A DNA stretch of 64,000 bases from Rhodamnia argentea (GCF_020921035.1 NC_063150.1:24475826-24539825), one strand, 5' to 3'; shown: positions 36,678 through 49,576, counted from the stretch's first letter. Made by a program: numbers and translations. Notes: generated from the sequence alone by a model not told the origin.

Positions 36678-38109
36678 TGTCAATCAAGTAAGCAAACTTT
36701 TACAAAAGCTTTTCATTTTACCACAAAATCAATGTTGGTAAGTGATACAAATAAGAGTTGATAACCTAAAACTATCGAGCAATTTAATCGAGAAAATATC
36801 ATTAGGTAACTCAAATAAGGTCAGTAAACATTAATAAGCCACAAATATATATGTTTGTAAGTTTTCACAAAAATGGGAATTTCAAAATGACCATATAAAT
36901 ATTATTAGACGACCCAAATAGGAGTTGATAATTTAGAATTAGTTATTATTATATGGAAAAAAAATCCGTAATTAACTCAAATTGAGGTTAGTAAATTTAT
37001 ATATAAGTTCCAAACTTTAATCGGTCAGCTATGGAAGACAATCAAATAAATGGATATTTGTTTCTCGCTCTTTCCTGTTAGATGGAAAACCTTGTATTTC
37101 ACATTTGGTAACTAATTAAAATAACTTGGTGACTTACTCGAGGAAAATCTGACAAGTAACTCAAATATGGTTGGTTTAGATGTAAGAGTTGGTAACTTTA
37201 GAACATTTTGTAAGTTACGCAAATAATATCCATAAGTTGTTATAAAAGTTGGTAGGTAGGAAATAGTCAAATGAACGTTGGTCAATAACTCAAATAAGAG
37301 GTTGTAAGTTAAAGCTCATTGATAACTGGATTAGAAAATTTGATAAGTAATATAAAGAAAATTTGCTTTAAATTAAAATATCATTAAGTTACTTGAAATA
37401 AAAGTAGGGAAGTTTTTCTATTTTTTTTCGAAAAAAGTTGAAAAGTTACAAAGGTTTATAATTAGGGACAATGACGTGGATGATCCCCGACTTTTTCTTT
37501 AATTTCCAAAGAAAAATTGGACTATTTAATCTCGAAACATAATTATTTTTAATTGGATTAATACTTCCAATTTAATAATTATGATTAAAGGATCCATGGT
37601 TAAAGATAGAAAAACATATTTCAAGTCGTAACTACATCTTCAATTTTTTTTCTTTTCGATAGGAAAAATCGAACTAAAATAGCTATGAATTAATAAAATT
37701 AAAAGATGAGTTTAGTTTACTAGAGACAGTGACATATTATAATTTTTAGCTAAGTGGAAAAAAAATACTTTTTCTAAGGATAGTCTCAAATAGAAATAGA
37801 GAAAAAACGAAGTAACTAGGAATATTTTTAGAATGCCCTATTTATTGTCCTAGCGGGATCGCCTGTAAGTGATTTTTTTTTAATTTAAATGCAATGAAAT
37901 AGAAAATCTGACATAGATTTTATGGACTAAATTTGGTCCTTCAAATTGTTGTTCGATGTAGTTCTTGAGCTACAAAAAAACTCTAAGCATAGTCATTCGA
38001 TTGAAAATATTAACACAGTGAGCTAATGTTACTAAAATTATGTCAACTTAAATGTTCGATTTGCCATGCCGAGTCCACGTGCACCTACATGTGACTTCGA
38101 CGTCATATC

Positions 38110-38153
<44 letters not shown>

Positions 38154-38400
38154 AGGAAAGCGACCTGATAGTCGACATCCTTATTTTAAACATAAAAACG
38201 TGATAATTCACGTCAGAAAAATAAACAAAAGATAGCTTTACACTTAATGGAAGGTCTACCAAAGTTAGGGGGATTATATTTAGGAAAAAGGTAAAAAGAT
38301 TGCACTAGACACTACACAAAAAGTGTAGGTACCAACAAATTCATTACCGCAAAACTAATTGGTAACTTCGCCTAAATAAAGAGTTGTGTAATTTAAATAG
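36678..38400. repeat. GTTGGTAA-phrase spacer (unit 2)
   Basis: Colinear with 25985-26531 plus 30021-31540 of unit 1 but without the 3.48-kb LTR and the 30.4-kb element. It is non-coding and contains the CT microsatellite below. Confidence 0.7.
38109..38150 (+). repeat. (CT)n microsatellite
   Basis: About 20 CT dinucleotides with one early interruption. The homologous place in unit 1 (about 31330) lacks it, so it expanded or was inserted after the units diverged. Confidence 0.92.
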
Positions 38401-39160
38401 AACTGGCAATTTCAAAAATGAAATTAAAAAATTTTAAATTGCTGTCAAGATATGCAAATTAAAGTTACTAACTAATTTATATAGATACTAATTTCGACAC
38501 AATCGAACAAGCAACGATAACTTGATAAAAGAGTCGAAAACTTACAAGTTATGAGACGATACAACCATTTTACCAAAGGTACAGCTTTTAGAAATTCACC
38601 AACAGGAAAAAAAAAATACAATCGTTTCTCAATGGAAACACCATAATAGTTCTGTAGGTGGTAAGTAGGAAAACCTAAGTTTAAACGTCTCCCTTCTTTT
38701 GACCTAAAATTAGAGTTTATCCGCTTCGTGAACAGGCATCCTCGCTTTGAGCTTTTCATTAAGTACAATACTGAACTTAAGAACTTGCACTAACCGAATG
38801 GTTTTCTCTCGACATCTTTTTAGCATTACATACACTCGTAGCTTCGTTCTGAAATGCGATTATGCATCAAGGCGAGCGTGCAATTTGAATGGTAGCCTCT
38901 AAACTTGACAAAAATCTCGTGAATATTAACGATCTTTCACCATGACGCATCCCCTTCTCTTGATCAATTTGGAGAAAGAGACTAAGTGCAGCAATCCAGC
39001 TGGTTTTGCTGTATGAAATCAGGAATCATTGGAAACTACTACGGATTAAACATCGGACAATCTCCGAACATCTCACACGACCAATAAGATGCTCATTAAA
39101 AAAGCATACAAGCACCCGTCTGAACAAGAGGACCCTCCTAAGAGCTGACCCACCCCAAAC
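38400..39160. other. Array spacer upstream (in + coordinates) of copy 3
   Basis: Nearly identical to 31540-32300, including the block with agcacccgtctgaacaagag just before the transporter 3' flank. No gene is recognised. Confidence 0.6.
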
Positions 39161-39381
39161 TGAGCCAATGCTCTAGAATATCTGTGGATATTTGACGATA
39201 CATTCCATGATCGAAGCACTACATGACATGGCTCAAGATCCAAAAATCCATGATGTTTTCTGTGACACGAGTCAGCATCCAAAAATTCATGATCTTTTGT
39301 CCGTTTCTTTCTTTGCCTAATCTCACCACCGTTTCGCTTGGCATATCAGCATATGTTGAGACGAGGCCCCACGACAATCCT

Positions 39382-41300
39382 TTATCCTTTGACAACTTTA
39401 TCACCGTCGTTCTCGTCATCATCGATCATGTACCGCTTCCAGAACCAATGCTGCTTCCACACTCTCTCGGCCATTGAGTCCACAGGCACGCCCTTCGTCT
39501 CGGGCAAGAGGAACAATGTAAAGAGCCCCATGACCAGGATCCATGCCGCGAAGAAGAAGAAGATGCCGGCCTTCATGTGGCACAGCATCGACAAGAAGGC
39601 CTGCGCAATAATGAAGGTGCAAAGCATGTTGGAGCTCACAGCGCAAGCGAAACCAGCGGTTCTCGTCTCCAGAGGGAAGGTCTCGCTCGGAATCAGCCAC
39701 CCAAGTGGACCCCATGACCACGCGAATCCCATCACGTACACGCACACCAGCACCACCACGACCATCGCCTCAGTAGAGCCTAGAGACCCTGTCGGTTTTA
39801 GGTGTAGTAGCAAGAGCATTCCTATCACAGTCTGCAAAAGGAAAGAAAATTTTATGGATGAGAGAGTATTACGCATCAGATCAACCTCTCTCCTTCTAAC
39901 CGAACAAAATTACGCCTGTTTGATATGATTTTATGTCGACCGCGGTGGAAGAAATATGCTAAGAAAATGTGAATTACCTGAGTGATGAACATCTGGACAC
40001 AAGCCTCAAGGAGCAACACCCTCCGGCCAGCCTTGTCCACCGTGTAGATCGACACTAAAGTGCTGAAAACGTTCACGAGCCCAGTGATGACCGTCGACAG
40101 CAGCGCGGCGTTGCTCCCGAACCCAACCGTTTGGAACAAGACTGGTGCGTAGAACATGATGGCGTTGATCCCGGTGAATTGTTGGAACACCTGCAGCACT
40201 ATGGCTATGACAAGGGGGGGCCTGCTCGACGGCCTCATGAGCTTGCGGAACGGGTTCTTTACTTGCCTTGCGGCCTCGCTGGCGGCAACAATGGAATCGA
40301 ACTCGGCAGAAATGTTGTCGGTGCCGCGGATTCTCCTGAGGGTGTCCTTCCCTTGGTCGATCTGGTTGCGCTCGATGAGGCTGGTAGGGGTCTCGCAGAT
40401 AGCAAATGAGCCCACGAGGAGGATCATGGCAGGGATGCCGGCCAAACCAAGAGAGATCCGCCACCCGTGAGGGTGAATATTGGATGTGAAGTAGTTGATA
40501 ATGCCGGCGATGAGGATTCCGATCGTAATGAAGAGTTGGAAGCATATATTGAGAGCTCCTCTGAGCCTGGCAGGAGCTAATTCAGATAGAAATAGAGGCA
40601 CTGCTTGATTACCGAACCCAACACCAAAACCGAGGATGATTCTGCCGAGGACGACCATTGCAAGGTTGACGCCACTAGCTTGGAGTGCGACCCCAATGAC
40701 GAAGAAGAATGACCCGATCTGCAATGTCGTCCTTCGTCCGAATTTGGAGCAAACCTTTGAGGCTACAAAGCTTGCTACGAGGGCAGCTATGTATAGCGAA
40801 GATGTGAACAACTGGAGGTACTCGTTGTCATATTTACAGTAGTTGTCCTCGTGGACAAGCTTCTTTTTCTCGTACACGGCTGGGAAGAATTTTATCAAGA
40901 AGTCATCCATGGCAGTCACTCCACCTGAAATTCGATAAAATCCGCGTAAGCATTGTGAAAAGTGAGCAATTATACAATTTCTAATATATCTTGTGCTTAG
41001 AAATATAACCATCACCAGTCAAAATGCAATAAAGTAACATATACCAAAGGCAAAAATGTGATGCGATCTTTTCTCTTTTGAAATAGAAAAGACAAAACAA
41101 AAACTATCTTTCCATCATATCAACCTCACAAATTTTTTCCATGTTAAATAGAATAAGTTTCTTCTACCTGAAATTCCGATGTCGTATCCGAACAACAACC
41201 CTCCAAAGGCCGAGATGATCACACACAAAATGACGTAGAAAGTTATCTTCCCGTCATGCTCGGGCACATGGCCGCCGAGGCTCGTGATGACAGCCGGCAT
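39382..41300 (-). CDS. STP6/STP8-type monosaccharide/H+ symporter, array copy 3
   Basis: Exons 41300-41168, 40924-39978 and 39831-39382 (introns 243 and 146 bp) encode 509 aa. All STP hallmarks seen in copies 1 and 2 are intact: the proton-coupling Asp in [10 protein letters not shown], the lid Cys pair, the Gln pair in [11 protein letters not shown] and [20 protein letters not shown]. Exon 3 is almost identical to copy 2 (SLGSTEA, NMLCTF), but part of exon 2 ([20 protein letters not shown]) matches copy 1 instead, giving a mosaic. The N-terminus reads TSLGGHVPEHDG and the C-terminus DDDENDGDKVVKG. Predicted role: plasma-membrane H+/hexose uptake, probably overlapping with copies 1 and 2 because the promoter is shared. 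Confidence 0.93.
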
Positions 41301-41402
41301 TTTCTATATCTGTCTTTTTAAGTGAAAAAGAAAGAGAGAGGGTAAGATTGAAGTGCTTTAATTTTTGTCTGAATATGAAATCTAAACGTGCATTGGATGA
41401 GG

Positions 41403-41410
41403 TATTTATA
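41403..41410 (-). promoter_or_regulatory. TATA box of transporter copy 3
   Basis: TATAAATA on the minus strand, 103 bp from the start codon at 41300. Confidence 0.75.
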
Positions 41411-41789
41411 ACAAGTCAAGAAGGCTGGGAAAAGCTAAATGAAGATCAGATGACAACTAATAGGATTGGATAATGACGTGGTTTTGCTTTTACTAAAATT
41501 GGATGGCAGTATCATCCCTTAAGTGTCGGGCTTTTTATGATTCGTCCTTGTCAACTTGACCAGATTTTGCAGGTTAGTTTGGTCCAAGAGAGACTTAATC
41601 ATCGAGGAAGAGGACGAGGTTGCCCCATAAAAATGCCAGAAAGAAAAACTGATCGTACATGAGAATGAAAGGTTGTATAGCGTTGACCATACGAAATCAA
41701 GATTGACACCGAAGTGCGCTTTCATCTTTGGTGGGAGTTTTCCAGGAGATGAAAGAGTTCATTGTCTAATGATGTGCAGACTCGACTTA

Positions 41790-43640
41790 ACAATAATTTA
41801 TATAAACACAAAGAAGTGGGAGAGGTTTTTGATTACGTTCAATTATAATGATGATCGTGATTGCTTTTTAATAGGTTTAAGTCCAGGGATTTATGTTGCA
41901 TGTTGCCATATCATAGCTGGTTAGTGAATAAAAGTTGGTAAGTTCGTTTGAAAAGCTGATACCTTCTCAAATGACCGGATATAAGTCCGTAAGCGACTTA
42001 CCTAATAGTTGATAACATGGGATAAGTTGACAGCTAACGGGAAAATTGCTCAAACTCAAATTATGAGTTTTGGACGTTTGATATACAAGTTGCTAACTTC
42101 AAAATGTCATTAAGCTGTGGAAACAAAAGTTATAAGTTTCGCAAACATAAGAATTTCTGGTTGACCATGTTCCTGAAAAAAAATACTTTCGAGAAACGAC
42201 AAGCTTGACTTGCAATATCGTGAGTTACTCCATGCATTGCTTGACGTAAAATGGATAGTGGATATAACAGTTGGTAATTCTAGATGCGCACCAATAAGGT
42301 TCATCACCCAAAAATGGTCAATAACTTAAATCGAGAAAGAAGTTTGTAAGCATCTTGAATAAGGTCGACGATTTTATGTAAGAGTTGGTGAATTTAAAAC
42401 GTCAATGACCAAAGTTGTCACAAAAGTTAATAACTTCCGAACAACGGAATAGATATTTATCTATGCATCAAATATGAGTCGAGAGTTAAATTTAGTTAAT
42501 AAACCAATCAAAAAGTTGATAAGCAACTTAAATATGGTTTGTAAATTCATATAAGCATTGGTAATTATAATATGTCAATCAGGTAAGTGAACTTTTACAA
42601 AAGCTTTTCATTTTACCACAAAATCAATGTTGGTAATTGATACAAATAAGAGTTGATAACCTAAAACGATCGAGCAATTTAATCGAGAAAATATCATTAG
42701 GTAACTCAAATACGGTTGGTGATTTGATATAATGTAAAACATCAATAAATATACGTTGGTTAGTTCTCACAAAAATGGCAATTTCAAAATGACCATATAA
42801 ATATTATTAGAAGACCCAAATTGCAGTTGATAATTTGGAATTAGTTTATTACTACATGGAAAAAAATCCGTAAGTTACTCAAATTAAGGTTAGTAAATTG
42901 ATATATAAGTTCTGAACTTTAACCAGTCAACTATGAAAGACAATCAAATAAATGGGTATTTGTTTCTCGCTCTTTCTTGCTAGATTGAAAACCTTGTATT
43001 TTAAATTTGGTGACTAATTTAATAAGGGTTGCTAACTTAAAATTACTCGCTAACTTGATTGAGGAAAAGTGGACAAGTCCCCGACCAACTCAAATACAAC
43101 AGTCACGACCTACTTTGATTCAAAAGAAAGGTGAAGCAGCTCTCCACTCATCTCATTAGCAAGAAAACTTTGGGAGACCGGATAGGGCAGGACTCTTTAG
43201 GAAAAGGGCTCTCACCCCACGGTAAGGAAGATTGACATCTACAACAGGTGTAACTCGAATAAGGTTGGTTTTGATGTAAGAGTTGGTAACTTTAAAACAT
43301 TGAGTAAGCTACTCAAATAAATATCCACAAGTTGTTGTAAAAGTTGGTAAGTTCGAAATAGTCAAATAAACGTTGGTCAATGACTCAAATAAGAGGTTGT
43401 CAGTTAAAGCTCACTGGTAACTAGATTAGAAAATTTAATCAGTAATTGAAAGAAAATTCGGTGTAAATTAAAACATCATTAAGTCACTGCAAATTTGACC
43501 CCAAAAAAAAAAAAAAGTCACTCCAAATAAAAGTTGGTAAGTTACAAAGGTTTATAATTAGGGCCAATGCCATGGATGACCCCCGACTTATTCTTTAATT
43601 TTCAAAGAAAAAGTAAATTTGGATACATAATTTTTTTTAA
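41790..43640. repeat. GTTGGTAA-phrase spacer (unit 3)
   Basis: Colinear with the other spacers and uninterrupted at the MULE, 935-bp TIR-element and 3.48-kb LTR sites. A short foreign segment of about 170 bp (about 43079-43247, starting ccccgaccaactc) interrupts it and has no counterpart in the other units; I could not assign it. No gene is seen. Confidence 0.65.
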
Positions 43641-45453
43641 TTGGGTTATGTGATGATCCCAGGACCTTTGTCCGGTTATTCTACCTCCGAACTAATTTTT
43701 TTTATTATTCTTTGTCAAACTTTATTCTCTATTTGCGAAGATGTTAGTAACCAACCTAATTTAACAGATGTAGCAACTTTCAAGATATTTATAAATCCAC
43801 ATAGATTTTATATATGCATCAAGTATATCTTACAATATTCATTACCTTCCCTTAAAAATATACAATCAAAATTTACGAAGGTCACTCCAACTATATTACT
43901 CTGCTTGATCTTTCTACTACTAAACCGCCAAGGTTCCTTTTCTGCATAAGTTGCGCAATGGGCCCATAAGCATTCTTCTACCTACTTTTCCATGCCAGTT
44001 TCTACATTCTCAACTTCTTGCTGGGAATATTCCATGTGAGTCGGCAATCCAAATAAAGAGGTATGAGGCAGATCCATCTTAGTTTCCTGAAAAATAAGAG
44101 ATGAGCACACGACCTAGTAGGAAAGAGCACTAGTTTCAAGATATAGTAGAAGTTATAACACCCGATGTGATGAACCACAAAGCTATTATGTGATCTATTA
44201 CTTAAATTCATCAAGCATGACATTAGTTATAGCATCAAGCATATGCTTAGTAAATGCCAAAAGCTTTTCTTTTCACTTTCGGGTCTTAATTTCCCGAATC
44301 TTTCACTTTTCATAACAATCTTGTCCGACATCACATAAAACGTCAAGTAAGAATCAATGAAAGCAATATGCATTTTTCTCTTTTTAACTTTTGGGCATCC
44401 TTCTCCTTAGGTTATAAAGGGACTTTTGGTACCGGGCAACGTCGACACTTTACATGTTCGACAGCACAAAATCTGCCATATATGGCCATTCAAACCCAGT
44501 CAAGGAATCACAAACGAGGCCATTCGACTCATATACTCACAATAACCAAAAGTAACAACATTCCAGCATAAACATATTCCAACAACTAACATTCATTGCT
44601 CTAAATACCACAACACATTTCATTGTTCTTAAAACTATGGTAGACTCAGTAGCTTCTTCTCATTATTGATGTTACATATGAACACAAACTAGATCACACC
44701 CGACAACAAGAAGACAAGCAACATCCCCAAAATATCCCTATGAATTTTCATCCTTGAAACTTCCTTCTTCAAATGGTTGACCAAAGATTCCAAACCCTTG
44801 GTTTTCGCTTGCATTGAGTCCGCAATGTCCAACTCATCTGTCTATGGATCGAGGTTCGTGTCGTCCTTCAAGGAACCGTAAGATCAACTTCATTGCTCGA
44901 TTTGAAAATTTTGCGTCAGCCCACCGGAAATATTGAAGTCTTCTCTATACCTAGCTCATCCATGGAACCTTCTCCCGGGATTATTCTCATTCAAGCTTCT
45001 TGTTGGAATAGCAAAAATATTGAGTTCCATCTTTGCTTTGTTCGTCAATTCATGATCCGCTTCTCCCGCTTCTGCTCCCCATTGCGAATATGGTGAGATG
45101 ATTTCCCCATTTGGAAGAATTGAAAAGAGTGGGTTCGTTTAGGGTTAGGGTTCTTGAAGGATGAGTGTTCGATTTGCCCTAATTTGTTGAAGAGGCTAGG
45201 GATCTTTAATCTGTCCTTTTATATGATGTCATTTTGTAGCTCTAATATCGACTTCAGCTTCCCGGCAAGCCATGTAAGATGGTTTAATATTAAAATAACG
45301 ACATGTTGGATTTTCGAGGAGGCAAATGGGGCGACCGGCATTTAAATGATCGATTTTTCAAATTTGTGGCATTCAAGTTAGCGAAAAAAAAAAAGGGGTT
45401 ATGGCACTCAAGTGAACGATGTACGAAAGTTATGACACTTCTGGTGAACTTAT
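43641..45453. other. Unassigned insert of about 1.8 kb in spacer 3
   Basis: Spacer homology stops after …ttaattgggttatg and restarts at about 45455 at an earlier phase of the spacer. In between is sequence found in no other unit. It begins tgtgatgatcccaggacc, which resembles an LTR start, and near its end carries ggttatggcactcaagtg and gttatgacacttctggtg, which resemble a MITE end. I found no matching termini, target duplication or protein domain. It may be a composite of decayed elements. Confidence 0.5.
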
Positions 45454-46990
45454 CCCTAAGAGTTGGTGATTTTAACGTGTCAATTAGGTATGTAAACTTT
45501 TACAAAAAGATATTCATTTTATAATAACAAGATAAATGTTGATAAGTTATTCAAACTAGAGTTCATAACCTAACACTGTCAATAACATTAATCGAGAAAT
45601 ATTGTTAGATAACTCAAATAAGGTTGGTAATTCGATATAAGAGTGGGTAATGTAAAACATCAATAAGCCACGAAAGTAAAAATTGGTAAGTTCTTACAAA
45701 AATGATGATTTCTAAATGGCCAAATTATTTTTATTAAATAACCTAAAGAGGAGTTGATAATTTAGAATTAGTTTACTATTTTATGGAAAGAAATTTCATA
45801 AGTAACTCAAATTAAGGTTAGTATTTTGATATATATATATATATATATTAAGTTGCTAACTTTAACTGGTCAGCCATGGAAAAACAATCAAATAAATGAG
45901 TATTTTTTTCTCGGTCTTTCCTGCTTAGATGGAAAATCTTATATTTTACAAGGTGACTAATTAAAATAAGAGTTGGTAAATTAAAATTAGTCAATAACTT
46001 TTTTTTTTGGTCAGAGAAATTAGTCGATAACTTACTCGACAAAAAATCAAGTAACTTCAAATAAGGTTGGTTTAGACGTAAGAGTTTAACTTTATAAAAT
46101 TGAGTAAGCTACACAAATAAAAATCGGTAAGTCACAACAAAAGCCGGTAGGCTCGAAAACAATCAAATGAACGCTAGTCAATTTGGGTTGTGAAAAGTTC
46201 AATGACTAAAATTGTGTGTTTTGTATTGTAGAAAAGCTATGCAAATAAAAATTACTAATCGATTCGTTTTTGAGACAATCAAACGAACAGTGATAATTTG
46301 GCTTCGGTGACTTACAAGTTATCAGAGGACACAACAATTTTACCAAAGGTATGGCTTTTAGATATTTGGCAGCAAGAGAAAAAAAATACCATCTTTCTAA
46401 ACCGAAACGCCACAATAGTTCAGTAGATGATAAGTAGGAAATCCTAAGCTTAAACGTCTCCCTGCCTTTCAACTTAAATTAGAGCTTATCCGCTTCATGA
46501 AAATGCATTCTCGTTTTCAGCGGTTAATTAAGAACAGTGCACAACTTAAAGAACTTGCAATAACTGAGAGCGTTTCTCTTGACATCATTTTAGCATTGCA
46601 TAGACTGATAGCTTCATTCTGAAATGTGATTATGCATCAAGACTAGAGTAAGACTTGAACAGTAGCCTCTAAACTTGACAAACATCTTGTGAACATTAAC
46701 GATCTTTTACCATGATGCATCACCTTCTCTTGATCAATTTTGATAAAGAGAACAAGCGCAGCAATACAACCGGTTTTGCAGCAGGATATCATAAATCATT
46801 CAAAACTACTATGGACTAAACATTGGGCAATTTCCAAATATCTCACGCGACCAATAAGGTGCTTATTAAGAAAGTATTGGATGTGGTGTGTGCACTAACG
46901 TGTCCAAGCAATGAAGCGATACAAGCACCCGTATGAACAAGAGGACCCTCCTTTCCAAGAGCTAAGCCATCCCTACAGAGCCGATGCTCC
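45454..46990. repeat. Second partial GTTGGTAA spacer before the pseudogene
   Basis: The spacer phrases resume at the position equivalent to about 25976 of unit 1, so part of the spacer is present twice between copies 3 and 4. It carries an (AT)n run at 45829-45848. It lacks the stretch equivalent to 30.2-31.5 kb. It then runs into the 3' flank of copy 4. No gene is seen. Confidence 0.65.
45829..45848 (+). repeat. (AT)n microsatellite
   Basis: Ten AT dinucleotides inside the spacer, at a place where other units have a short atatat or none. Confidence 0.9.
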
Positions 46991-47196
46991 CGAATATCTG
47001 TGGATATTTGACGATGCATTCGGTGACCGAGGCATTACATGACATGGCTCAAGATCCAAAAATCCATGGTCTTTTGTATGACATGAGTCAAGATAAAAAA
47101 TTCATGATCTGTTCTCTATTTTTTATTTTAGCTAATCTCACCACCGTTTCGCTTGCCATATCATCATATGTTGAGACGAGCTGCCACGACCATCAT

Positions 47197-49189
47197 TTAT
47201 CCTTTGACGACATTGTCATCGACGTTGTCGACATCGATCGTGTATCGCTGCCAGAACCAATGTTGCTTCCACACGCTCTCGACTATCGAGTCCACAGGCA
47301 CACCCTTTGTCTCGGGCAGGAGGAACAATGTAAAGAGCCCCATGACCAGGATCCATGCGCCGAAGAAGAAGAAGATGCCGACCTTCATGTGGCACATCAT
47401 TGACAGGAAGGCCTACGCTATAATGAAGGTGCAGAACATGTTAGAGCTCACCGCACAGGCGAAACCGTCCGTCCTCGTCTCCAGAGGGAAAGTCTCACTC
47501 GGAATCAGCCACCCAAGCAGACCCCATGACCATGCGAATCCCATCACGTACACACACCAGCACCACCATGACTATCGCCTTGGTAGAGTTGAGAGACCCT
47601 GTTGGTTTCAGGTGTAGTAACAAGAGCAATCTTATCCCAGTTTACAACGAGATAGAAAATTTTATGGATTAGAAAGTATCGAGGCATCAGATCAACCTTT
47701 CTACTAAGAGAATTACCCAAGTTTAAGGTGATTTTGCGTCGATCATGGTTGAAGACACATGCGAAGACAACGGGAATTACCTGAGTGATGAACATCTGGA
47801 CACAGGCCTCACGGATTGACACCTCCGGCCAGCCTTGTCCACTGTGTAGATCAACACTAATGTGCTGAAAACGTTCACGAGCATGGTGTTGACTGTCGAG
47901 AGCAGTGCGTCGTCATTCCCGAACCCAACCATCTAGAACAGGATCCGTGCGTAGAACATGATGGCATTGATCCCGGTGAACTTCCGGAACACATGCATCA
48001 CTATGGCTATGACAAGAGGGGGCCTGCTCTACGGCCTCATGAGCTTGCAGAATGGGTTTTCACTCGCCTTGCAGCCTCACTGGTGGCAACAATCGAATCA
48101 AACTCGGAGCAATGTTATCAGTGCAGCGGATCCTCCTGAGGGTGTCCTTCCCTTGGTCGATTTGGTTGCGCTTAATGAGGCTTGTAGGGGTCTCGGAGAT
48201 GGCAAATGAGCCCTCGAGGAGGATCGCGGCAAGGACGCCGAGTAAGCTGAGAGAGATTCGCCACCCGTGAGGGTGAATGTTGGCTGTGAAGTTGTGACAT
48301 CCCCGTCCCACATCGCCTAGGAGGAGAGCCTTGGGTTGGTTTATAAGGCTTGGGTGCCCTTAGACTTGCAAGACACGTTTTCCGGGCGTTGTATGGGCGA
48401 CGCTCGGAGGAACAAAACCGTGAGGACTGTGTGTCCAAAGCGGACAATATCTTGCAGAGTGGCGCAGCGGAAGCGTGTGGCCCAAGGCCGTTACAGAAGT
48501 AGTTGATAATACCGGTGATGAGGATTCCGATTGTAATGAAGAGTTGGAAGCAAATGTTGAGAGCTCCTTTGATATTGGCTGGAGCCAATTCAGGTAGAAA
48601 CAGAGGCACCGCCTAATTACAACCCAACACCACAACCAAGGATGATTCTACCGAAGACAACCATTGCAAGGTTGACACCACCGACTTGCAGTGCAACCCC
48701 TGCGATGAAGAATAAGGACCCAATCTGCAACGTCGCCCTTCGTCCAAATTTGGAGCAGACCTCTGGGGTTGCAAAACTAGCTACAAAAGCAGCTATGTAC
48801 AGCGAAGACGTGAACAACTGGAGGTACTCGTTGTCGTATTTACAGTAGTTGTCCTCGTGGGCATGCTTCTTTTTCTCATACACGGCCGGGAAGAATTTTA
48901 TAAAAAAGTCATCCGCGGCGATCACTCCACCTGAAAAATAATAAATCCACATAAACATTCTGAAAAGTTGGTAATTTTACAATGACTATCCGGGCTCTTT
49001 CCATCATATCAATCTTACATAAAATTTCCACATTAAATATAATTAGTTTCTCGTACCTGAAATTCCGATGTCGTATCCAAACATCAACCTCCCAAAGGCC
49101 GAGATGATCACACACAGAATGACATACAAATTTATCTTCCCGTTGTGCTCGGGCATGTGGCTGCCGTGGCTTGTGACGGCAGCCGGCAT
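47197..49189 (-). pseudogene. STP6/STP8-type transporter pseudogene, array copy 4
   Basis: The three-exon structure is still visible: exon 1 49189-49057, exon 2 48930-47781 (with an insertion) and exon 3 about 47640-47197. Several independent breaks are seen against copies 1-3: a 2-bp deletion at 48620/48621 that shifts the frame in GVGFGNQ; one-base losses near 48060, 48107 and 47815; a 2-bp deletion near 47553; loss of the exon 3 splice acceptor (AG to AA at 47642); and a Gln codon turned to TAG at 47413-47415. A 203-bp solo LTR also splits exon 2. Intron 1 is shortened to 126 bp. Exon 1 itself is open and the promoter is recognisable, so a short aberrant transcript is possible, but no functional transporter. 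Confidence 0.95.
48293..48495 (-). mobile_element. 203-bp solo LTR (TRIM-like) inside pseudogene exon 2
   Basis: The insert starts TGTGACATCC and ends CCGTTACA, and is flanked by a perfect 5-bp target duplication GAAGT (48288-48292 and 48496-48500). Copies 1-3 have the uninterrupted gtgaagtagttg. Internal phrases gtcccacatcg, tttataagg, ccaaagcggacaatatc and the ggccgttaca end match, from memory, a widespread family of very short plant LTRs whose full elements continue into tggtatcagagcc. Only one LTR remains. Read in the + direction it runs opposite to the pseudogene; the strand shown is that of the interrupted gene. Confidence 0.88.
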
Positions 49190-49291
49190 TTTCTCTGGCA
49201 TAGTTTTTGAGTGAAAAAGAATGGCAGAGGGTAAGATAGAAGAGATTTAGATTTTGTCTGAATTTGAAATCTTTACTTGCATTGGATGGGG

Positions 49292-49299
49292 TGTTTATA
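49292..49299 (-). promoter_or_regulatory. Altered TATA box of pseudogene copy 4
   Basis: TATAAACA in place of TATAAATA, at the same 103-bp distance from the start codon (49189). It shows decay of the core promoter along with the gene. Confidence 0.6.
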
Positions 49300-49576
49300 A
49301 CACGTCAAGAAGGCTAGGAAAAGCCAAATGCAGATCAGATGAGAGCTAATTGCGATTAGATAATGACGTGGTTTTGCTCTTAACTGAAAGTGGATGCAAT
49401 AATCATCCTTTATGTGTGTCGGGCTTTTTATGTTTCGTCCTCGTCAACTTGACCAGATACCGCAGTAGAGGATTGGGTTGTTCAACGAAAATGCTAAAAC
49501 GAGAAACTAATCCTACATGGGAAAGAAAGGTTGCATGTCTTTGACCAGACTAAATCAAGACTGACACCGAAGTCTG

